Source of the DNA: Filimonas sp.
GTDB taxonomy: Bacteria > Bacteroidota > Bacteroidia > Chitinophagales > Chitinophagaceae
Reading direction: 5' to 3'
Length of the DNA stretch: 64,000 nucleotides
NCBI GenBank assembly: GCA_017306865.1
Contig: JAFKHH010000012.1
Location: 124,001 to 188,000, forward strand
The notes beneath the pieces are model-generated. The model made no database searches. It was not told the origin of the DNA and worked only from the letters and a program-made list of their open reading frames with translations. Shown here one piece after another: positions 1 through 8,099 of the stretch. The first letter of the stretch is position 1; the number at the start of each line of letters is the position of its first letter. The translations under genes and the position numbers were made by a program.

Positions 1-3
1 AAG

Positions 4-576
4 CTATTTGTAGTATCCGTTATTCTCTATTTCAGCCCTTACTGCATCTGGTACAATATAACGAATTGATTTTCCTTCCTTTATAGTCTTCCTGATACCT
101 GTTGCGGAAATGTCCAGTAAAGGCGCACTTACAATGCTATAATTGATACCGGCCAGATCGTTAGGAACAATAAATCCCGGTCTTTGGTACACTATAAACG
201 TATAATCGCGAGCCAAGAGCTCGTAATTCTTCCATTTTGGCAAATTTTGGAAGCTATCAGAACCCATTATTATAGAGAAATTATGCGTTGGGTATTTCTC
301 TGTGAGGTAGGTAAGTGTATCAATTGTATAAGAAGGACGGGGTAATTTAAACTCTACATCGGATGATCGAAGCTTTTCATTTCCTTCAATTGCAACATTT
401 ACCAGGTGCAGGCGGTTATATTCATTCAGAAGTACATTAGATGGTTTGAATGGATTTTGCGGTGTTACCACAAACCAAACCTGCTCAAGGGAGGTATGTT
501 CAACCACGTGGTTAGCAATGATCAGGTGCCCGATATGGATAGGATTGAAGGAGCCGAAGTAGAGTCCGATATTCAT
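4..576 (-). CDS. nadD: nicotinate-nucleotide adenylyltransferase
   Basis: NadD transfers AMP from ATP to nicotinate mononucleotide, the step before NAD synthetase in cytoplasmic NAD synthesis. The 190-residue protein has the nucleotidyltransferase signature GSFNPIHIGH at residues 8-17 and the C-terminal ISATGIR element (family ISSTxIR) that binds the nucleotide phosphates. Length is normal for the family. The ATG start leaves 13 bases to the upstream feoA stop, so the two are probably co-transcribed. A second NAD gene, nadA, lies about 4 kb away on the same strand but in a separate unit. Confident call. Confidence 0.95.
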   Translation of the reverse strand: MNIGLYFGSFNPIHIGHLIIANHVVEHTSLEQVWFVVTPQNPFKPSNVLLNEYNRLHLVNVAIEGNEKLRSSDVEFKLPRPSYTIDTLTYLTEKYPTHNFSIIMGSDSFQNLPKWKNYELLARDYTFIVYQRPGFIVPNDLAGINYSIVSAPLLDISATGIRKTIKEGKSIRYIVPDAVRAEIENNGYYK

Positions 577-589
577 GTGAGCTTTATAT

Positions 590-817
590 TTAGATAACCT
601 CTTCTACGAATATATGAGAAGCTTCATTCAATCTAAGGCTAAGATTGTATCCTGCAACGGTAATAGAGATAGGATCTCCCAAGGGAGCTACCTGTTCCAC
701 ACGTACTTTTTCACCAGGTACGCAACCCATTTCCATTAGTTTGATGAAAAGATCATCACTTTCAAAAGACTTAATTACTACTATTTTACCTATGCCGATC
801 TCTGATAAGCGCTTCAT
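590..817 (-). CDS. feoA: FeoA-domain ferrous iron transport protein
   Basis: This 75-residue protein is a stand-alone FeoA SH3-like domain, the small cytoplasmic partner of the FeoB ferrous iron permease. Family features seen are the LSEIGIGK start, the MEMGCVPGEKVRVEQVAPLGDPI core and a conserved hydrophobic end. I start it at the ATG at 817; the frame stays open to a TTG two codons upstream. No feoB is adjacent, so either FeoB lies elsewhere or this FeoA acts independently. It lies just ahead of nadD on the same strand. Confidence 0.85.
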   Translation of the reverse strand: MKRLSEIGIGKIVVIKSFESDDLFIKLMEMGCVPGEKVRVEQVAPLGDPISITVAGYNLSLRLNEASHIFVEEVI

Positions 818-894
818 ACACAATAAATATTTGCAAAAATACCTATAAGCCCCCGATATTTATTACGAATTTTGGAACCGTAAAACATTTAACA

Positions 895-1323
895 GTGAAC
901 AAGGTATCATTTAACTACGCTGACAGGAAGCTAAACCTGGCAAATAAAACCAAACTAAAGGCATTTATCCCATCCATATTTAAGAAGGAAGGGAAGAAGC
1001 TGGAAGCTATTAACTATGTCTTCTGCTCAGATGAGTACCTCTTGCAGATTAATAAAGACTTTTTACAGCATGATTATTATACAGACATCATCACTTTTGA
1101 CCTAAGTGAGAGTGACGCAACTACCTCAGAAGTCTATATAAGCACAGATAGAATAAAGGATAATAGTCTTCAATTGGAAACCTCATTTGAACAGGAAGCA
1201 TTACGGGTAATATTTCATGGGGCACTTCACTTATGTGGGTATAAGGATAAGTCCAAAAAGGACATTGAAATAATGCGCTCCATGGAAGAAAAGTATATTA
1301 AACTCTATTTTAAAAACAAGTAA
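895..1323 (+). CDS. ybeY: endoribonuclease YbeY (rRNA maturation factor)
   Basis: YbeY is a metal-dependent endoribonuclease acting in 16S rRNA 3'-end maturation and ribosome quality control. The 142-residue protein starts with GTG at 895; no better ATG is in frame. The metal-binding block is HGALHLCGYKD at residues 108-118. The two canonical histidines (H108, H112) are present, but the third ligand of the E. coli motif (HxxxHxxxxxH) is an aspartate, D118. I recall this substitution as common in Bacteroidota. It is followed by two parS-like palindromes and then mnmG. Confidence 0.92.
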   Translation: MNKVSFNYADRKLNLANKTKLKAFIPSIFKKEGKKLEAINYVFCSDEYLLQINKDFLQHDYYTDIITFDLSESDATTSEVYISTDRIKDNSLQLETSFEQEALRVIFHGALHLCGYKDKSKKDIEIMRSMEEKYIKLYFKNK

Positions 1324-1339
1324 GGTTCCACGTGGAACC
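1324..1339. promoter_or_regulatory. parS-like palindrome 1
   Basis: GGTTCCACGTGGAACC is a perfect 16-base palindrome starting right after the ybeY stop codon. It matches the Pseudomonas-type parS (TGTTCCACGTGGAACA/C), the centromere-like site of the chromosomal ParB protein. A second copy with the same 14-base core lies 59 bases downstream. Alternative reading: with the T-rich run that follows it could act as a short terminator for ybeY, but the duplicated core argues for parS. Confidence 0.72.
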
Positions 1340-1382
1340 TTTTCTTTTATGTTTCACACGCATGTGTGTCACATTATATTTC

Positions 1383-1398
1383 ACGTTCCACGTGGAAC
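1383..1398. promoter_or_regulatory. parS-like palindrome 2
   Basis: The core GTTCCACGTGGAAC (1384-1397) is identical to the core of the palindrome at 1324-1339. No T-run follows this copy, so a terminator role is unlikely. A GTTTCAC half-site (1351-1357) lies between the two. Pairs of parS sites near mnmG/gidA are typical of chromosomal origin regions. Confidence 0.72.
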
Positions 1399-1459
1399 AT
1401 CAGAGGCTATATAAACCTACACTAATGCTTTCTTAAGTGCATTATCCTTTTCTCCGTCC

Positions 1460-1467
1460 TATCTTTG
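1460..1467 (+). promoter_or_regulatory. mnmG promoter -7 element
   Basis: TATCTTTG matches the Bacteroidota -7 consensus TAnnTTTG and lies 20 bases before the mnmG start codon. I see no convincing -33 TTTG at the usual distance, so the assignment is tentative. Confidence 0.45.
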
Positions 1468-1487
1468 CAGCTCAAATTGATAAATAA

Positions 1488-3356
1488 ATGTTTTCTCAGT
1501 ACGATGTTATAGTAGTTGGAGCAGGGCATGCAGGTTGTGAAGCTGCTGCTGCTGCTGCCAATATGGGTAGTAAAGTTTTATTGATCACCATGAACATGCA
1601 GACTATTGCTCAAATGAGTTGTAATCCTGCTATGGGTGGTATAGCTAAAGGACAAATAGTTAGGGAAATAGATGCATTAGGTGGGTACAGTGGAATCGTA
1701 ACTGATGAAAGTATGATCCAGTTCCGTATGCTAAACAGGAGTAAAGGTCCTGCTATGTGGAGTCCAAGATCTCAAAATGATAGAATGCTCTTTGCAGCTA
1801 CCTGGAGAGAGAAGTTAGAGATGACCCCTAATGTTCATTTCTACCAGGACATGGTACAATCAATCATTATTAAAAATGGTAAGGCTTGTGGAGTAGTTAC
1901 GGGATTAGGCCATTCCATAGAATCTAAATCTGTAGTGGTAACTAGCGGTACATTTCTAAATGGTGTAATACATATAGGAGAGAAGCGGTTTGGTGGAGGG
2001 CGTGTAGCGGAGAAAGCAGCCACTGGTATTACAGAACAATTGGTAGAACTAGGCCTCGAAAGTGACCGCTTAAAAACCGGTACACCTCCACGTATAGATG
2101 GCAGAAGCCTGGACTATTCTAAAATGGAAGAACAAAAAGGAGATGAAGAGGTAACAGGTTTCTCTTATCTCGACTCAAAGAAAATAAAACCAGACCAGCA
2201 AAGAAGCTGCTTCATTACTTATACCAATACACAAGTACACGATATTCTTAAAACCGGTTTTGACAGAAGTCCCATGTACACGGGAAGAATAGAAGGTGTA
2301 GGCCCAAGATATTGTCCAAGCATAGAAGATAAGATCAACCGCTTTGCTGAAAGAGATCGTCACCAGATATTCGTAGAGCCGGAAGGTTTCAATACAGTAG
2401 AAATATATGTAAACGGGTTTTCTACTTCATTACCGGAAGACGTACAACACAAAGCTTTAACCTCTATACCAGGGTTTGAAAATGCAAGAATGTTCAGACC
2501 AGGTTATGCAATAGAGTATGATTATTTTCCACCTACGCAGTTAACACACTCCCTCGAAACAAAACAGATAGCCAACCTATTTTTTGCAGGCCAGATAAAT
2601 GGAACCACTGGTTACGAAGAAGCAGCTTGCCAGGGAATAATGGCCGGTATGAATGCCCATTTAAAAGCATTCAATAATGATCCATTTATACTGAAAAGGA
2701 GTGAAGCATATATTGGTGTATTGATAGATGACCTTATCAGTAAAGGAACGGATGAACCGTACCGTATGTTTACCAGTCGCGCAGAATACAGGACTCTATT
2801 AAGGCAAGACAATGCTGACCTTAGATTAACAGAAATGAGTTACAGGTTAGGCCTGGCTTCACAAGAAAGAATGGACCGTGTGATTGAGAAAAGAAAAGCA
2901 GTAGAAAGAATAAAAAAAGCGTTGTCTGAATTTTCCTTTGAACCATCTGAAGTAAATCATTATCTCGAAAGTATTGGCTCTGCTTCCTTAACAGAAAAAC
3001 AAAAAGCAGCTAAAGTTTTACTCAGGCCCGGAATAGATTTAGTTTCTCTTTTATCAAATGTTGAGCGATTGAAAACAACATTTGAAAATGAAAACAGGGA
3101 ATCACTGGAGCAGGCAGAAATCCAAATTAAGTACGAACGTTATATTGAGAAAGAGCAAGAGCTGGTAACAAAAATGGGCCAGATGGAAGACGCCATCATC
3201 CCACAAACTTTCGACTATGATAAAGTGGCTTCACTCAGTAATGAAGCACTACAAAAATTCAAAAAAATAAAACCAAGAACACTTGGCCAGGCAAGCCGCA
3301 TTAGCGGGGTTAATCCAAGTGATGTACAGATATTGATGGTGTATATGGGGAGATAA
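1488..3356 (+). CDS. mnmG: tRNA uridine-5-carboxymethylaminomethyl modification enzyme MnmG (GidA)
   Basis: MnmG, with MnmE, installs the carboxymethylaminomethyl group on wobble U34 of several tRNAs, using FAD and methylene-tetrahydrofolate. The 622-residue protein opens with the FAD dinucleotide fold VVGAGHAGCEA. It then shows the GidA signatures CNPAMGGIAKG and LKTGTPPRIDGRS, the second FAD motif FAGQINGTTGYEEAA, and the C-terminal helical domain ending in GVNPSDVQILMVY. Length is normal. gidA is classically an origin-proximal gene, which fits the parS-like sites just upstream and the DnaA-box cluster 2 kb downstream. Confidence 0.97.
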   Translation: MFSQYDVIVVGAGHAGCEAAAAAANMGSKVLLITMNMQTIAQMSCNPAMGGIAKGQIVREIDALGGYSGIVTDESMIQFRMLNRSKGPAMWSPRSQNDRMLFAATWREKLEMTPNVHFYQDMVQSIIIKNGKACGVVTGLGHSIESKSVVVTSGTFLNGVIHIGEKRFGGGRVAEKAATGITEQLVELGLESDRLKTGTPPRIDGRSLDYSKMEEQKGDEEVTGFSYLDSKKIKPDQQRSCFITYTNTQVHDILKTGFDRSPMYTGRIEGVGPRYCPSIEDKINRFAERDRHQIFVEPEGFNTVEIYVNGFSTSLPEDVQHKALTSIPGFENARMFRPGYAIEYDYFPPTQLTHSLETKQIANLFFAGQINGTTGYEEAACQGIMAGMNAHLKAFNNDPFILKRSEAYIGVLIDDLISKGTDEPYRMFTSRAEYRTLLRQDNADLRLTEMSYRLGLASQERMDRVIEKRKAVERIKKALSEFSFEPSEVNHYLESIGSASLTEKQKAAKVLLRPGIDLVSLLSNVERLKTTFENENRESLEQAEIQIKYERYIEKEQELVTKMGQMEDAIIPQTFDYDKVASLSNEALQKFKKIKPRTLGQASRISGVNPSDVQILMVYMGR

Positions 3357-3432
3357 GTTTAATTGTTTAATTGTTTAATTGTTTAATTGTTTAATTGTTT
3401 AATTGTTTAATTGTTTAATTGTTTAATTGTTT
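3357..3432. repeat. tandem octamer repeat (AATTGTTT)x9
   Basis: Nine perfect head-to-tail copies of AATTGTTT occupy 3361-3432, preceded by a half unit that starts directly after the mnmG stop codon. The array is purely A/T apart from one G per unit. The perfect copies suggest recent slippage expansion. The same word recurs in the dispersed AT-rich intergenic repeats at 3487-3530 and elsewhere. Confidence 0.95.
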
Positions 3433-3486
3433 TTGCAAAAAACTTTCTTTCAAACAAAAAAATGTTTTTTGTCATTTTCGTAATAA

Positions 3487-3530
3487 CAATTTAACCATGT
3501 AGCAATTAAACAATTATCAGTTTAACAATT
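3487..3530. repeat. dispersed AT-rich repeat, family A
   Basis: This stretch contains AATTTAACCATGTAGCAATT followed by AAACAATT words. Close relatives occur at 33455-33482, 34131-34164 (inverted), 34252-34283, 59501-59596 (both orientations) and 59770-59805. Each copy lies between genes. Confidence 0.7.
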
Positions 3531-3573
3531 TTTATTTGCAAAGGCTTTGTAATATTACATCAAACAAATCGTC

Positions 3574-4350
3574 TTGTTTTTACATATTATAAGAAAATAT
3601 AATTTAATATTACTTTTCTTTGTCTTCCCTTCCCTTGCTAATGCTCAAACCACGACCATAGAAGGAAGAGTTACGGACTTTGAAAACAGGAGGCCTTTGG
3701 AAGCCGTTGCCGTTATTACCACTGCCGGTAAGGGAACAATTACAGATTCTCTCGGCAGGTTCTCTATGCAGGTAAATAAAAAGGATTCGGTATATTTTTC
3801 TTACCTGGGCAAAAATACCAGGCCAATGCCTGCAGATACTATTGCCAATTCCCCCGCATTTGAATTAGGCCTTCATATAGATTCCCGCTGGTTACCTAGC
3901 GTAACGGTGAAGAACAGAAGCTATACGATGGACTCTATACAAAACAGGCGTGACTATGAAAAATACTTCAACTTTAAAAAACCAGGGATAGCGCTTAGCT
4001 CCAACCCACCTTCCACTTATACAAACGGTAGCCTGACTGTAGGGTTAGACCTTGACGAATTCATCAACATGTTCCGCTTTAAGCGTAATCGTTCACTTGC
4101 CCTGCTCCAGCAAAGATTGTTACAGGATGAACAGGATAAATACATCAATCACCGGTTCACTAAATTATTCGTAAGAAAGCTTACGGGCCTGGAAGGGGAG
4201 CAGCAGGAAACGTTTATGAAGATCTACAGGCCGCAGTACGATGTACTGCTCCAGATGAATGATCTGGAGCTTGGTTACTACATCGAAATATGTTACAAGA
4301 AATTTAAACAGACGTCAGAAAAATTCTATTCTCCGTTAAAACTCAATTAG
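3574..4350 (+). CDS. secreted protein with carboxypeptidase-regulatory-like domain, function unknown
   Basis: This 258-residue protein has a signal peptide (hydrophobic run ending LANAQ, about residue 25). Next comes a carboxypeptidase D regulatory-like beta-sandwich ([21 protein letters not shown], then GRFSM), the type common at the N-termini of Bacteroidota surface proteins. The C-terminal half is charged and helical and I do not recognise it; no barrel or enzyme motif is visible. The only usable start is TTG at 3574, as no ATG occurs before the mature region. Its stop overlaps the convergent nadA stop by three bases. Probably periplasmic or surface-associated. Confidence 0.75.
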   Translation: MFLHIIRKYNLILLFFVFPSLANAQTTTIEGRVTDFENRRPLEAVAVITTAGKGTITDSLGRFSMQVNKKDSVYFSYLGKNTRPMPADTIANSPAFELGLHIDSRWLPSVTVKNRSYTMDSIQNRRDYEKYFNFKKPGIALSSNPPSTYTNGSLTVGLDLDEFINMFRFKRNRSLALLQQRLLQDEQDKYINHRFTKLFVRKLTGLEGEQQETFMKIYRPQYDVLLQMNDLELGYYIEICYKKFKQTSEKFYSPLKLN

Positions 4351-5363
4351 CCCCCGATAAGGCCTGCTTTTCTACTAATATCAAGCATCCGTTCTATCGG
4401 TTTTAAAGAAGCTACACGAAGGTTTTCTTCCATAGTTATTTCCGGCATCTCATACTCCATACACAAATACAGCTTTTCCAGCGTATTTAGCTTCATATGC
4501 GGGCAATCGTTGCACGCACAGGCATTATCCGGCGGAGCAGGAATAAAAGTCTTATTTGGGGCGTCTTTTTGCATTTGGTGCAATATGCCTGTTTCCGTAG
4601 CTACAATAAACTCGTTTGCAGCATCCGTAACTGCATATTTCAACAACTGGGTAGTACTGCCTACAAAATCGGCAATTCTGAGGATTGCATCTTCACATTC
4701 CGGGTGAGCAATCAATTTAGCGTTCGGATTACGCATTTTAAGCTTCGTAATCTTCTCCAAACTGAAAATCTCATGTACCATGCAGGCGCCGTTCCAGAGG
4801 ACCATATTTCGCCCCGTAATCTTATTTAGGTAAGCACCCAGGTTTTTGTCCGGTGCGAAGATGATCGGCTGGTCTTCAGGAACACTTTCTATGATCTTGA
4901 TCGCATTGCTGCTTGTGCAGATAATATCGCTCAGCGCTTTTATTTCTGCAGTGCAGTTTATGTACGAGATCACAATATGGTCAGGATACTTTTCTTTAAA
5001 CTTTTTAAACAACCCGGCAGGTGCACTATCAGCCAATGAGCAGCCGGCATTCAGATCCGGTAACAACACCTTTTTGTTTGGGTTAAGAATCTTCGCCGTC
5101 TCAGCCATGAAATGGACACCTGCAAAAACGATGATGTCCGCATCTGTTTTTGCAGCCGCTTGCGCAAGGCCCAGGCTATCCCCAATATAATCTGCCACAT
5201 CCTGTATATCCGGCTCCTGGTAATAGTGGGCCAACACAATTGCATTTTTTTCTTTTTTCAATCTTTCGATCTCATGAAACAAATCTATCGTAGGGTCAAC
5301 GTCCACATCCAGAAATCCTTTCTTTTCAATATTTGCGCTTGCTTCAACAATGTTCATATCCAT
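4347..5363 (-). CDS. nadA: quinolinate synthase NadA
   Basis: NadA condenses iminoaspartate with dihydroxyacetone phosphate to quinolinate in de novo NAD synthesis, using a [4Fe-4S] cluster. The 338-residue protein has the start [22 protein letters not shown]. Cluster cysteine regions are visible at NAGCSLADS (C108), NGACMVHE (C194) and the CxCxxC block near residues 282-287 before PHM. Two in-frame ATGs lie close together and I take the first. No nadB or nadC is adjacent. Its 5' end borders the gene-free origin candidate, so its promoter must lie within or beside that region. Confidence 0.96.
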   Translation of the reverse strand: MDMNIVEASANIEKKGFLDVDVDPTIDLFHEIERLKKEKNAIVLAHYYQEPDIQDVADYIGDSLGLAQAAAKTDADIIVFAGVHFMAETAKILNPNKKVLLPDLNAGCSLADSAPAGLFKKFKEKYPDHIVISYINCTAEIKALSDIICTSSNAIKIIESVPEDQPIIFAPDKNLGAYLNKITGRNMVLWNGACMVHEIFSLEKITKLKMRNPNAKLIAHPECEDAILRIADFVGSTTQLLKYAVTDAANEFIVATETGILHQMQKDAPNKTFIPAPPDNACACNDCPHMKLNTLEKLYLCMEYEMPEITMEENLRVASLKPIERMLDISRKAGLIGG

Positions 5364-5370
5364 CGTAATA

Positions 5371-5395
5371 TTCTTTAATAATTAATTATTTATAT
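5371..5395. other. AT-rich block, possible DNA-unwinding element
   Basis: The 25 bases at 5371-5395 are A/T except for a single C. They sit at the nadA edge of the DnaA-box cluster, where an unwinding element would be expected. They also overlap the likely nadA promoter region, so the role is ambiguous. Confidence 0.4.
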
Positions 5396-5714
5396 AACCC
5401 ACTACTATTATTAGGGCTGTGGAAATCAGGATAACTTACTTATCCCCAGAGTACAAAGTTAATTATATCATCACTATCCACCTTAATCCACAAATAACCC
5501 ACATTGCAAAATTGAGTCCTGTTATGGATTTGAGCTGCTTTCCCACAAGAGTGGAAAATCTAAACCTGGTTTATACCCATCCACTAGTTAACACGAAATC
5601 CACTGTTAATTAACGGGGAGTAAAAAGTGGGGATAAATGTGGATTTCCGAAAATCTCCAAAAACTGTCCAAATTATTCCACCAGTTTCCACACCAGCCGA
5701 TGAAAAAAGTAAGC

Positions 5715-5723
5715 TTTTCCACA
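5715..5723 (+). promoter_or_regulatory. DnaA box TTTTCCACA
   Basis: This is an exact match to the relaxed DnaA consensus TTWTnCACA, in the middle of the candidate origin, with one-mismatch boxes on both sides. Confidence 0.6.
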
Positions 5724-5843
5724 CAAAATGAGGGTTCTTCACAGATTTGTGTTAAAACATGTTCCACGAATTCCACACCCACCCGGAACAAGCCTAAAAT
5801 CGACCAGAACTTACAAAACCCTGAAAACCTTTGAAAATGGCGG

Positions 5844-5852
5844 TTATCCACA
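5844..5852 (+). promoter_or_regulatory. high-affinity DnaA box TTATCCACA
   Basis: This is identical to the strongest E. coli DnaA boxes. It lies at the ppiD edge of the candidate origin, one base before the -33 element of the downstream promoter, so DnaA bound here could also affect ppiD transcription. Confidence 0.7.
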
Positions 5853-5853
5853 A

Positions 5854-5884
5854 TTTGTTCAAATATTATATTCCCCTATTTTTG
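5854..5884 (+). promoter_or_regulatory. promoter of the ppiD-like gene
   Basis: TTTG (5854-5857), a 19-base spacer and TATTTTTG (5877-5884) match the Bacteroidota sigma-ABfr promoter consensus (TTTG, 17-23 bases, TAnnTTTG). The start codon follows 30 bases later. This is the best promoter match I found in the window. Confidence 0.65.
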
Positions 5885-5914
5885 CCATCCTTATTGTAAA
5901 CTTATAAATATAGT

Positions 5915-8029
5915 ATGTCAGTTATTCAAAGAATTCGTGACAAAGCCGCCTGGATTATTTTCGGAGCGATTGCCCTTGCCCTTATTGCCTTTATAGTACA
6001 GGATGCTTCATTCAGAAGAGGTAATGTATTTAGCAATTCTTCCACTATCGGAAAAGTAAACGGCCAGAGTATAGATAAAAAAGAGTTGGACGAAAAAATT
6101 GCATTGGTAGAACAGATGCAACAGGCACAGGGTGTGCAACGTGACCAGCTAATTTCAAGTGTATGGAACTTTATGGTAGACGAGACTGTGTTAAAACAAC
6201 AGTATCAAAAACTCGGACTGGCATTTAGTGCGAAAGAATTAAACGACATCCTGTTTGGTAATAATCCACCAGCATGGTTAAGACAGCAGTTTACTGATCC
6301 TGCGACCGGTGTATTTAATGTAGACCAGGCAAAACAATATTTTGCCCAGATCAAAAAACAAAAAGACAATCCGAACGTATCATTATTTTATAATGCATAC
6401 ATACAGCCAACGATTGATCAGACACTTCGCCAGAAATACAATGAGCTAATCTCTGGTGCTGTGTATGTTCCAAAATGGATGGCAGAAAAAACAAGTACAG
6501 ACAACAACGGTATTGCTAACATATCTTATGTATATGTACCATACGCAAGCGTTAGCGACAGTGCTGTAAAAGTAAGCGACGATGAAATTGCTGCTTATCT
6601 GAGCAAGCATCCAAATGATTTTAAACAAGACGAAGAAACAAGACAGGTTTCTTATGTAACATTTGATGCAACGCCAAGCGCACAGGACTCTGTAGCAGTG
6701 TTCAACCAATTGTCTACCCTGAAAAGCGAAATGGCTACAAATAGCGATATGAAAACTTTCATAGGTGTGAAAGGTTCTGAAGCGCCGTTTTTTGATGGTT
6801 ACGTTACAAGCGTAAATATGAAAATGCCAAATGCTGATACGTTGAAAAGATTAGCTGACGGCCAGGTATATGGTCCTTACCTCGATGGTCAAAACTACGT
6901 GGTTGCTAAAATGGTGGGACGCCGCGAAATGCCGGATTCTGTAAAAGTTCGTCACATATTGGTGAAAACTGCTGACAGAGGCCAGCCAGTTTTAGCTGAC
7001 AGTGTAGCTAAAGCACGTATCGACAGTATTGCAAATGCTATTAAAGCAGGTGCAAGCTTTGAAGCAATGGTTGCTAAATATTCTGATGATGATGGCAGCA
7101 AAGGAACTAAAGGTGAATATGAATTCCCTTCTTCACAATTTGGTGGCTTAACAAAAGAATTTGCTGAAACAGCATTTTATGGTAACGCCGGCGATAAAAA
7201 AGTAGTGAAGGTAGAAAGCGGTGGATATTCTGGTTATCACTATATAGAAGTATTGCAACAGAAAAACAGGCAGACTGCATATAAAGTAGCTTACTTATCT
7301 AAACCAATTGCAGCAAGCCAGGAAACAATCAGCGCAGCAAGCAGTGCATCACAACAGTTTGCAGCAGCAAGCAGAAGCAAAAAACAATTTGAAGAAACTG
7401 CTACTAAGCAAAATAAAGCGCCGATCTTCTCCCCAGAACTTAGAGAAAATGATTTCTCTATCCCGGGTCTTGGTGAAAACAGAACATTTATCAAATGGAT
7501 ATTTGAACACAATACAGGCGATATTTCTGAACCAACAGAAATTGGCGAACACTACGTTGTAGCATTGATTAATTCTGTGAATAAAGCAGGTTTACTGTCT
7601 GCAGCAGCAGCTCGTCCAATGGTTGAGCCAATTCTTAAAAACGAGAAGAAAGCACAGCAGATCATTGCTGCTAAGTTTAAAGGAAATACACTGGAGGCAT
7701 ATGCTCAAAGCGCGGGTACAACTGTTCAGCGTGCTGACAGCATTTCATTCCAATCACCTGTTATTAACGGTGTAGGTAATGAGCCAAAAGTAATTGGTGT
7801 AGCATTTAATAAAAATATCCAGGGCAAAGTATCTGAACCAATAGCAGGAAATACGGGTGTATTTGCTGTAAAAGGTGAAGGTATCAGCGCAAGAGCATCT
7901 ATGTCTGCTTCACCTGACGATCAGCGCAAAGCTATTGAAAACAATATGCGTGCACAGATCCGTTACAGGTCAATGGATGCTATCCGCAGAGCGGCTGAAG
8001 TAAAAGATTTCCGTTCTAAATTTTTCTAG
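5915..8029 (+). CDS. ppiD: PpiD/SurA-type peptidyl-prolyl cis-trans isomerase
   Basis: This is a 704-residue membrane-anchored periplasmic folding factor. One transmembrane helix lies near residues 13-30 (AAWIIFGAIALALIAFIV) after a short cytoplasmic start. A SurA-N-like chaperone domain follows, then one parvulin (PpiC) domain at about residues 342-445, from VKVRHILVKT through YSDDDGSKGTKGEYEF to YHYIEVL, and a long C-terminal region. The architecture matches PpiD, which helps newly exported outer-membrane proteins fold. It has a clear promoter at 5854-5884 and a strong terminator at 8050-8082, so it is probably monocistronic. The exact symbol is by architecture only. Confidence 0.88.
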   Translation: MSVIQRIRDKAAWIIFGAIALALIAFIVQDASFRRGNVFSNSSTIGKVNGQSIDKKELDEKIALVEQMQQAQGVQRDQLISSVWNFMVDETVLKQQYQKLGLAFSAKELNDILFGNNPPAWLRQQFTDPATGVFNVDQAKQYFAQIKKQKDNPNVSLFYNAYIQPTIDQTLRQKYNELISGAVYVPKWMAEKTSTDNNGIANISYVYVPYASVSDSAVKVSDDEIAAYLSKHPNDFKQDEETRQVSYVTFDATPSAQDSVAVFNQLSTLKSEMATNSDMKTFIGVKGSEAPFFDGYVTSVNMKMPNADTLKRLADGQVYGPYLDGQNYVVAKMVGRREMPDSVKVRHILVKTADRGQPVLADSVAKARIDSIANAIKAGASFEAMVAKYSDDDGSKGTKGEYEFPSSQFGGLTKEFAETAFYGNAGDKKVVKVESGGYSGYHYIEVLQQKNRQTAYKVAYLSKPIAASQETISAASSASQQFAAASRSKKQFEETATKQNKAPIFSPELRENDFSIPGLGENRTFIKWIFEHNTGDISEPTEIGEHYVVALINSVNKAGLLSAAAARPMVEPILKNEKKAQQIIAAKFKGNTLEAYAQSAGTTVQRADSISFQSPVINGVGNEPKVIGVAFNKNIQGKVSEPIAGNTGVFAVKGEGISARASMSASPDDQRKAIENNMRAQIRYRSMDAIRRAAEVKDFRSKFF

Positions 8030-8049
8030 CATATTTATAAGTGAATTAT

Positions 8050-8083
8050 AAAAAACCCGGTGTTTAAAACACCGGGTTTTTTA
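8050..8083. terminator. bidirectional terminator
   Basis: AACCCGGTGTT and AACACCGGGTT form a GC-rich stem around a short AA-rich loop, with A-runs before and T-runs after. It serves the convergent ppiD-like and lipoprotein genes. Confidence 0.85.
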
Positions 8084-8099
8084 TTTGATAGAACTCTTA

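Larger units (their letters stand above)
5364..5914. other. candidate chromosomal replication origin (oriC)
   Basis: This 551-base stretch has no credible gene and lies between the divergent nadA and ppiD-like genes. It is dense in DnaA-box-like nonamers. Exact matches to TTWTnCACA are TTATCCACA (5844-5852) and TTTTCCACA (5715-5723). One-mismatch copies include 5440-5448, 5484-5492, 5539-5547, 5550-5558 (reverse), 5628-5636 (reverse), 5684-5692, 5735-5743 and 5748-5756 (reverse). An A/T-only block of 25 bases (5371-5395) could be the unwinding element. mnmG and parS-like sites are 2-4 kb away. No dnaA gene is in the window, which does not exclude an origin in this phylum. Confidence 0.75.

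Noticed and set aside
3357-3432. Possible CRISPR array
   Set aside because: The unit is 8 bases with no spacers, a simple tandem repeat; no cas genes are near.
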